Shown here in pieces: positions 1-4,479 of a stretch of DNA of 6,691 nucleotides. Positions within the stretch are counted from its first letter, which is position 1; each line of letters begins with the position of its first letter. The position numbers were made by a program, and so were the translations under genes. The notes below the pieces were generated by a model. It was given only the letters and a program-made list of their open reading frames with translations. It made no database searches and was not told where the DNA came from. Origin of the DNA: Verrucomicrobiales bacterium (GTDB lineage Bacteria; Verrucomicrobiota; Verrucomicrobiia; Limisphaerales; UBA1096). The DNA lies in assembly GCA_002721375.1 (NCBI GenBank), contig PBKH01000053.1:20302-26992 (forward strand), written 5' to 3'.

Positions 1-1121
1 GTTTCTTCCGCACGTTTCAGTGCGGTGTATATTTTTGATGGATCATGACCACCACGGCGGAGCGCAAAAATTTCCTCATCGGTCATGTCTTCGACAAGCG
101 CGGCGGTCTCCGGGTATTTTCCAAAGAAATTTTCACGCACGTATGCCCCGTCCTTGGACTTGAAATTCTGGTAGTCACCGTCGACGGTCTCGTTCATTAA
201 TTGCAGTAACTTGCCGGACTTGTCCTTGGCCAATAGACGATCCCAATCGCTGCTCCAGATAACCTTTATCACATACCAGCCGGCGCCTCGGAAAAGTCCC
301 TCTAGTTCCTGTATGATCTTTCCATTGCCCATTACCGGCCCGTCTAGTCTCTGTAAGTTGCAGTTGATTAGGAAACACAGATTGTTAAGCCTCTCACGTG
401 AGGCAAAAGCAAGTGCTCCTCGTGATTCCGGTTCGTCCATTTCGCCGTCCCCAAGGAATGCATACACCCGCTGGCGGGATGTGTCTCGGAGGCCGTTGTT
501 CTCAAGATAGCGCAGGAATCTCGCCTGATAAATTGCCGAGATTGGGGCGAGTCCCATTGAGACTGTAGGGAACTGCCAGAAGTTGGGCATCAGCTTCGGA
601 TGAGGATAGGATGACAGTCCATTGCCTTGAACTTCTTGCCGGAAATTGTCCAGTTGTTTTTCAGTTAGGCGATCCTCGACAAATGCACGGGCATAGATGC
701 CTGGAGAGATGTGTCCTTGATAATAAACCAGGTCGCCCTTGTCGTGTTCGTTTGGGGCTCGGAAGAAATGATTGAATCCCACTTCATAGAAAGCTGCAGC
801 CGATTGGTATGAGGCCATGTGTCCGCCCAGTTCGAGATCCTTCTGCGATGCTCGTAGCACTATCATGATGGCATTCCATCGGATGATTGACCGGATGCGT
901 CGTTCGATGGTGATGTCCCCTGGGTAGGCATGCTCTTCGGAGAGCGGAATAGTGTTGGAGTACTGGGTATGAATTCCGGTGGGAAGGTCCACTCCGTTAG
1001 CCAGAGCCTCGTCGATGACCTGTTCCAAAAGGAACTGGGCGCGTTCAACGCCTTCCGCCTTGATGACGGAATCAATTGCATCAAGCCATTCCCTAGTTTC
1101 AACAGAATCGATATCGATCAT
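1..1121 (-). CDS. aceE: Pyruvate dehydrogenase E1 component, homodimeric type (N-terminal part, cut by window edge)
   Basis: This is the thiamine diphosphate (ThDP)-dependent E1 subunit of the pyruvate dehydrogenase complex, which decarboxylates pyruvate and passes the acetyl group to the lipoyl arm of E2. The visible 373 codons align almost without gaps, from memory, to E. coli AceE with an offset of about five residues. The ThDP motif begins at GDGEMDEPES (residues 224-233) and ends at NCNLQ (253-257). His101 (in GGHMAS), His137 (in GHISPG) and Tyr172 match active-site positions H106, H142 and Y177 of the E. coli enzyme. The family is about 890 residues long, so the rest, including the pyrimidine-binding and C-terminal domains, lies beyond the left edge. 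The ATG at 1119-1121 was chosen because MIDIDSVETREW matches the start of the conserved block. No Shine-Dalgarno sequence precedes it. The gene is 207 bp downstream of the sulfatase and probably has its own promoter. E2 (aceF) would be expected further left. The frame is intact and no key residue is missing in the visible part. Confidence 0.97.
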   Translation of the reverse strand, partial: MIDIDSVETREWLDAIDSVIKAEGVERAQFLLEQVIDEALANGVDLPTGIHTQYSNTIPLSEEHAYPGDITIERRIRSIIRWNAIMIVLRASQKDLELGGHMASYQSAAAFYEVGFNHFFRAPNEHDKGDLVYYQGHISPGIYARAFVEDRLTEKQLDNFRQEVQGNGLSSYPHPKLMPNFWQFPTVSMGLAPISAIYQARFLRYLENNGLRDTSRQRVYAFLGDGEMDEPESRGALAFASRERLNNLCFLINCNLQRLDGPVMGNGKIIQELEGLFRGAGWYVIKVIWSSDWDRLLAKDKSGKLLQLMNETVDGDYQNFKSKDGAYVRENFFGKYPETAALVEDMTDEEIFALRRGGHDPSKIYTALKRAEE

Positions 1122-1127
1122 TCAATA

Positions 1128-1136
1128 AATATAGCA
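1128..1136 (-). promoter_or_regulatory. Possible extended -10 element for aceE
   Basis: Read on the minus strand this is TGCTATATT, close to the extended -10 consensus TGnTATAAT. No good -35 hexamer lies at the usual distance; the nearest, TTGTAA at 1154-1159, is 20 bp away. A start about seven bases downstream would fall at or next to the A of the aceE ATG, which would make the mRNA leaderless and fits the absence of a Shine-Dalgarno sequence. AT-rich DNA can produce such a match by chance, so this is only a candidate. Confidence 0.25.
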
Positions 1137-1146
1137 AAACTTACAC

Positions 1147-1164
1147 TGCTTTTTTACAAAAGCA
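1147..1164. repeat. Inverted repeat upstream of aceE (possible operator)
   Basis: Two perfect 7-bp arms (TGCTTTT and AAAAGCA) flank a 4-bp spacer. The dyad sits about 10 bp upstream of the candidate -10 element, where a regulator could bind. No U-rich tract follows on either strand, so it does not look like a terminator. A regulatory role is inferred only from position and symmetry. Confidence 0.3.
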
Positions 1165-1220
1165 TCCAGTTAATAAAAAAAGTGGGGGGAGTTGGTTTGG
1201 TCGCTAATAACCCTCCATAT

Positions 1221-1242
1221 CACTTAGTTTGAAAACCAAGTG
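1221..1242. repeat. Imperfect hairpin in the sulfatase-aceE intergenic region
   Basis: The arms CACTTAGTTT and AAACCAAGTG pair over about ten positions with one mismatch, which becomes a G·U pair when transcribed from the minus strand. It lies in the 3' untranslated part of the sulfatase transcript, about 85 bp after the stop codon. No run of U follows, so it could be a processing or stability hairpin rather than a classical terminator. The rest of 1122-1328 is AT-rich and no gene was seen in it. Confidence 0.3.
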
Positions 1243-1328
1243 ATTTCCCTGCTCCTTAGCAAAACCACACGGAAAAAGATTAAAAGACTTGAGCTAATTA
1301 GTCAAAAGACCTTTTTGGCCGTATTGAA

Positions 1329-2927
1329 TTATTTTTTGCCCCGCATTTGAGCCTTCCAATTGTCAGGTTTCTCGGAAATATCGCTGTTGTCTTCGTAATG
1401 TTGCTGAAGCTTGGCCAAGCGCTTTTTCATGCGATTCTGTAGCTGCGAATGTTCCGATTTGCCATATAGGTTGCTCAATTCGTCAGGGTCGTTTTTAAGG
1501 TCGTACAATTCCCATTCATCACCGAACTGGTAAAAGTGCATCAACTTGTAGCGCTGGGTACGAATGCCATAGTGGCGCGGTACCATGTGGACGCTTGGGT
1601 ATTCGTAGTAGTGGTAGTAGATGCTCTTGCGCCAGTCATCCGGGGTTTGCCCTTTGAGCAGAGGTACGAGGGAACGGCCTTGCATGTCGATCGGGATTGG
1701 TGCTTCGGCCATGTCTAGAAATGTTTCGGCGTAGTCGAGGTTCTGAATGAGTTTCTTGTTGCGGCTGCCCGGTTTGGTTACACCCGGCCACTTGACTATA
1801 AACGGCATCATCAGCGACTCCTCGTACATCCAGCGCTTGTCGTACCAACCGTGGTCGCCAATGTAGAATCCCTGATCGGAAGAGTAGATCACTACCGTGT
1901 TTTCAGCGAGTTCGAGTTCCTTGAGGGTATCCTGCAGTCGGCCGATACTTTCGTCTACACCCTTGACGCAGCGGAGATAGTTCTTGGCATACCGTTGAAA
2001 TTTCCAGCGAACAAGATCTTTGCCCTTCAGTTTGGCTTTGTGGAATGCCTTGTCCTTTGGTCCATAGGCGGCTCGCCATTTGGTCAACTGCTCTTTGCTC
2101 ATGCGCTTCATGTTGTGCCAGGCGGAACGATCTTGCCGTTTCTGTGATGGCGGTTGGTTGAATTCCGGGGTGAGATCGACGAATAGGTCGTAGTTCAGAT
2201 CCATGTGCCTGTCGATCTCTAGTTCCTGATGCCGTGCCGGTGGAGCGTTGTCCTCCCACTTGTCAAATAGTGTCGGTGGCTCAGGAATTTCGATATCTTC
2301 GTAAAGGCTCAGGTGTCGCAGGGCCGGCATCCAGTTACGGTGAGGGGCCTTGTGCTGTACCATCATCATGAAAGGCTTGCTCTTATCTCTCTTCTCCTTG
2401 AGCCAGTTTACAGCGAGGTCGGTGACCACGTCTGTGCAGTACCCATCGACGCGGCGGCGGCCGTCGGGAAAGATCAGGTCAGGGTTGTAATAGAGACCTT
2501 GGCCTGGCAGGACAGCCCAGTCATCGAATCCCTGTGGTTTGCCTTTTAGGTGGCTTTTGCCGTAGATCGCCGTTTGATATCCGTTTTTTCGAAGGATTTT
2601 AGGGAAGATTTGCTGGTTCCAATTAAACGAGTTGCCGTTATTCATGAATCCATTCTTGTGACTGTGCTTGCCGCTTAGGATTACCGCGCGGCTTGGTCCG
2701 CAGATGGAGTTGGAGCAGAAACTTCGCTCAAACAGCATACCTTCCTTGGCTAGCGTATCAATGACCGGGGTGGGGTTGACCGATTTCAGCCACCCGTTGT
2801 AAGCGCCGATGGCATGTGGCGCATGGTCGTCTGTGAAGACAAACAAAATATTGGGTCGATCGGATGTTGCGTGGATAGTAGTCAACAACACGGTTAGCAG
2901 TATGAAAAGAGTGATGAATCGTTTCAT
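1329..2927 (-). CDS. Secreted sulfatase, S1 family (formylglycine-dependent, DUF4976-type C-terminus)
   Basis: This arylsulfatase-superfamily enzyme of 532 residues would hydrolyse a sulfate ester, probably on a sulfated sugar or polysaccharide. Residues 1-20 form a Sec signal peptide: KR, then a hydrophobic run FITLFILLTVLLTTI, with likely cleavage after IHA. There is no lipobox cysteine, so a periplasmic or exported protein is expected. Asp33 and Asp34 (TDDHA) and Asp351-Gln352 (SSDQG) are the expected calcium ligands. CGPSR at 76-80 is the CxPxR motif in which Cys76 is converted to formylglycine. GKSHL (123-127), KAPHRNW (193-199) and YDKRWMYEES (362-371) complete the active-site signature. 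About residues 435-510 resemble the DUF4976 C-terminal subdomain (YDLKNDPDELSNLY). The pattern resembles sulfatases annotated as acting on N-acetylglucosamine-6-sulfate or heparan-type sugars, but the substrate cannot be read from the sequence. The ATG at 2927 is supported by the signal peptide directly after it; no Shine-Dalgarno is visible. It follows the aldehyde dehydrogenase by 54 bp and may share its transcript. No formylglycine-generating enzyme gene is in view. Confidence 0.95.
   Translation of the reverse strand: MKRFITLFILLTVLLTTIHATSDRPNILFVFTDDHAPHAIGAYNGWLKSVNPTPVIDTLAKEGMLFERSFCSNSICGPSRAVILSGKHSHKNGFMNNGNSFNWNQQIFPKILRKNGYQTAIYGKSHLKGKPQGFDDWAVLPGQGLYYNPDLIFPDGRRRVDGYCTDVVTDLAVNWLKEKRDKSKPFMMMVQHKAPHRNWMPALRHLSLYEDIEIPEPPTLFDKWEDNAPPARHQELEIDRHMDLNYDLFVDLTPEFNQPPSQKRQDRSAWHNMKRMSKEQLTKWRAAYGPKDKAFHKAKLKGKDLVRWKFQRYAKNYLRCVKGVDESIGRLQDTLKELELAENTVVIYSSDQGFYIGDHGWYDKRWMYEESLMMPFIVKWPGVTKPGSRNKKLIQNLDYAETFLDMAEAPIPIDMQGRSLVPLLKGQTPDDWRKSIYYHYYEYPSVHMVPRHYGIRTQRYKLMHFYQFGDEWELYDLKNDPDELSNLYGKSEHSQLQNRMKKRLAKLQQHYEDNSDISEKPDNWKAQMRGKK
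1409..1420. repeat. Palindrome copy 1, GCTTGGCCAAGC (inside sulfatase)
   Basis: A perfect 12-bp palindrome within the sulfatase coding region, where it encodes part of KRLAKLQ near the C-terminus. It shares the core of the 14-bp palindromes at 2967 and 3759. The overlapping 9-mer GCCAAGCGC runs from 1414 to 1422. Confidence 0.6.
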
Positions 2928-2966
2928 GGTTCTGAAATAGTGCCCGAAAACTTACCAATTCATATG

Positions 2967-2980
2967 CGCTTGGCCAAGCG
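2967..2980. repeat. Palindrome copy 2, CGCTTGGCCAAGCG (intergenic)
   Basis: A perfect 14-bp palindrome one base after the aldehyde dehydrogenase stop codon, in the 54-bp gap before the sulfatase. As RNA it could form a 5-bp stem with a GGCC loop, but no U tract follows, so it is not a convincing terminator. The identical word occurs at 3759-3772. Confidence 0.65.
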
Positions 2981-2981
2981 A

Positions 2982-4391
2982 TCAGTGGATGACCACCATC
3001 TTGGTCTCGGTCATTTCTTCGACAGCATATCGTGGCCCTTCCTTGCCCACTCCACTGTCCTTGAGACCGCCGTAAGGCATGATTTCGGCACGCCAGGCGG
3101 TACCAAAGTTGATGTGTAGGTTACCGCTGTCGACCTCCCGAGCAAACCGTATGGCTTTGTCGATGTCCTGTGTGAAAACAGCAGCGCTGAGTCCGAAACG
3201 GGTGTCCTTAGCCAGGCGAATGGCTTCGTCGATAGTTTCCGTACGGCTTACGCCGACAGCCGGACCGAACAATTCTTCGCAGCTCATTCGCATTTCGCTA
3301 GTGACGTTAGCCAGCACGGCCGGCTGAATCACCGAGCCCTGACGTTTGCCGCCGCAGCGGAGTTGAGCTCCATTGCGTTGGGCCTGGCTAATCCACTCTT
3401 CTACACGCTGCGCGTCGCGCTCACGAACGAGCGGGCCAACGTGTGTTTGCTCATCGAGTTGATTGCCGCTGGTGAGTTGTTTGATACGGGCGGTGAGGGC
3501 GTCGACAAGGTTGTCGTGGATACGGGCCGTGGCGAGGATGCGCTGCGAAGAGATGCACACCTGGCCAGCATTGGCAAAGCCAGTGATAGCGATGGCGTCG
3601 GCAACCTTCTGCGGGTCGGCGTCGTCGAGAACGATGACAGGACTATTCGAACCAAGTTCCATTGTGACTCGCTTTAATCCTGCCGAGTGGCAGATTTGTT
3701 CGCCCACTTCAGCACTGCCGGTGAAGCTGATTTTGCGAACCCGTGAGTCGCTGCAAATCGCTTGGCCAAGCGCTGCACCGGAACCGGTGATGCATGCGAT
3801 AGCCTCTTCCGGTAGCCCGGCTTCGAGCAGCAGCTCTACTAGTTTGAGTGAAGATAGAGGGGTGTCGGAGGCTGGTTTGAGGAGTACTGCGTTGCCGGCC
3901 GCGATTGCCGGCCCAATCTTGTGTGCGACGAGGTTCAGCGGGAAGTTGAATGGGGTGATCGCCGCGACTATACCGCATGGTATCCGGAGAGTGAAACCCA
4001 GTTTGCCAATGCCGCCTGGAGTGGAATCCAGAGGTAAAGTTTCGCCGTTCAACCGTCGTGCCTCGTCGGCGGAGAGATCGATTGTTTCGGCGGCGCGTCC
4101 GGCCTCGATTCGGCCCTCGGCCAATATCTTGCCTTCCTCAGTGCTTATTAGTCTTCCTAATTCCTCCTGCCGCTCGCTCATCAGTACGGCAGTCCTACGG
4201 AGAATTTCGACGCGCTGGTGAGAGGGCATATTGCGCATGGTCTCCTTACCTTTAATCAGACCATCAATTGCAGCCGTGATTTCGGTGGGAGACGCGCTTG
4301 GCACTGTGTCGATAACCGAGCCGTCGAATGGATTCACAACCTCCGTTTTCTTGCTGAGATCACGCCACTTGCCGCGGAGAAAAAGCTGCAT
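2982..4391 (-). CDS. NAD(P)-dependent aldehyde dehydrogenase (lactaldehyde / glyceraldehyde-3-phosphate dehydrogenase-like)
   Basis: A cytoplasmic aldehyde dehydrogenase of 469 residues that would oxidise an aldehyde to its acid with NAD(P)+. Numbered from the chosen ATG, the substrate-pocket asparagine is Asn149 (TPFNFP), the cofactor-binding glycine motif is FTGSAEVG (223-230), the general base is Glu245 (MELGS), the catalytic nucleophile is Cys279 (GQVCISS) and the nicotinamide-ribose glutamate is Glu372 (EELFGP). The C-terminal block WRAEIMPYGGLKDSG, followed by EGPRYAVEEMTE, is typical of the group holding lactaldehyde, sulfolactaldehyde, phosphonoacetaldehyde and non-phosphorylating glyceraldehyde-3-phosphate dehydrogenases, so the natural substrate is uncertain. 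The frame is also open to a TTG at 4425-4427, but that codon abuts the U tract of the upstream terminator and would add 12 residues unlike the family. The ATG at 4389-4391 gives MQLFLRGKW, a normal family start. No Shine-Dalgarno is seen. A terminator separates it from the PFOR gene; its promoter was not found and may lie within the end of that gene. Confidence 0.95.
   Translation of the reverse strand: MQLFLRGKWRDLSKKTEVVNPFDGSVIDTVPSASPTEITAAIDGLIKGKETMRNMPSHQRVEILRRTAVLMSERQEELGRLISTEEGKILAEGRIEAGRAAETIDLSADEARRLNGETLPLDSTPGGIGKLGFTLRIPCGIVAAITPFNFPLNLVAHKIGPAIAAGNAVLLKPASDTPLSSLKLVELLLEAGLPEEAIACITGSGAALGQAICSDSRVRKISFTGSAEVGEQICHSAGLKRVTMELGSNSPVIVLDDADPQKVADAIAITGFANAGQVCISSQRILATARIHDNLVDALTARIKQLTSGNQLDEQTHVGPLVRERDAQRVEEWISQAQRNGAQLRCGGKRQGSVIQPAVLANVTSEMRMSCEELFGPAVGVSRTETIDEAIRLAKDTRFGLSAAVFTQDIDKAIRFAREVDSGNLHINFGTAWRAEIMPYGGLKDSGVGKEGPRYAVEEMTETKMVVIH
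3759..3772. repeat. Palindrome copy 3, CGCTTGGCCAAGCG (inside aldehyde dehydrogenase)
   Basis: A perfect 14-bp palindrome identical to the copy at 2967-2980. Here it lies in the aldehyde dehydrogenase reading frame, where it encodes LGQA, a different frame and peptide from the sulfatase copy. Confidence 0.65.
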
Positions 4392-4424
4392 GCCCCGATT
4401 GTCGTGTCCGCTCTTGGTCAAGCG

Positions 4425-4456
4425 CAATAAAAAAGCCCCCGTCTGGCGAGGGCTTT
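4425..4456 (-). terminator. Intrinsic terminator of the PFOR transcript
   Basis: Read on the minus strand, AAAGCCCTCG pairs with CGGGGGCTTT (10 bp, one G·U) around a 5-base CCAGA loop, and the stem runs directly into TTTATTG. It begins 23 bases after the PFOR stop codon and ends before the aldehyde dehydrogenase ATG. The U tract is on the minus-strand side only, so it terminates leftward transcription. Confidence 0.85.
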
Positions 4457-4479
4457 GGGTAATTGGATTGAGACGCTTG

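Noticed and set aside
211..510. Plus-strand open frame of 99 codons within the aceE region
   Set aside because: The minus strand here encodes the conserved ThDP-binding region of AceE, including GDGEMDEPES, so the plus-strand frame is a shadow.
1107..1118. 12-bp palindrome ATCGATATCGAT at the start of aceE
   Set aside because: It is explained by the codons for Ile-Asp-Ile-Asp at the N-terminus and does not recur in the window.
1260..1328. Possible terminator of the sulfatase just after its stop codon
   Set aside because: The stretch has A/T runs and short complementary pieces (GACT/AGTC, TTGA/TCAA), but no stem longer than about 4-5 bp followed by a U run could be built.
1903..2259. Second minus-strand frame of 118 codons inside the sulfatase
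   Set aside because: It is a shifted frame with low-complexity composition inside an intact sulfatase. There is no sign of a frameshift in the real gene.
3463..4221. Long plus-strand open frame (252 codons) opposite the aldehyde dehydrogenase
   Set aside because: It is antisense to a gene with all catalytic residues intact. Its product is Ser/Arg/Ala-rich with no recognisable domain, as expected from the complement of conserved codons.
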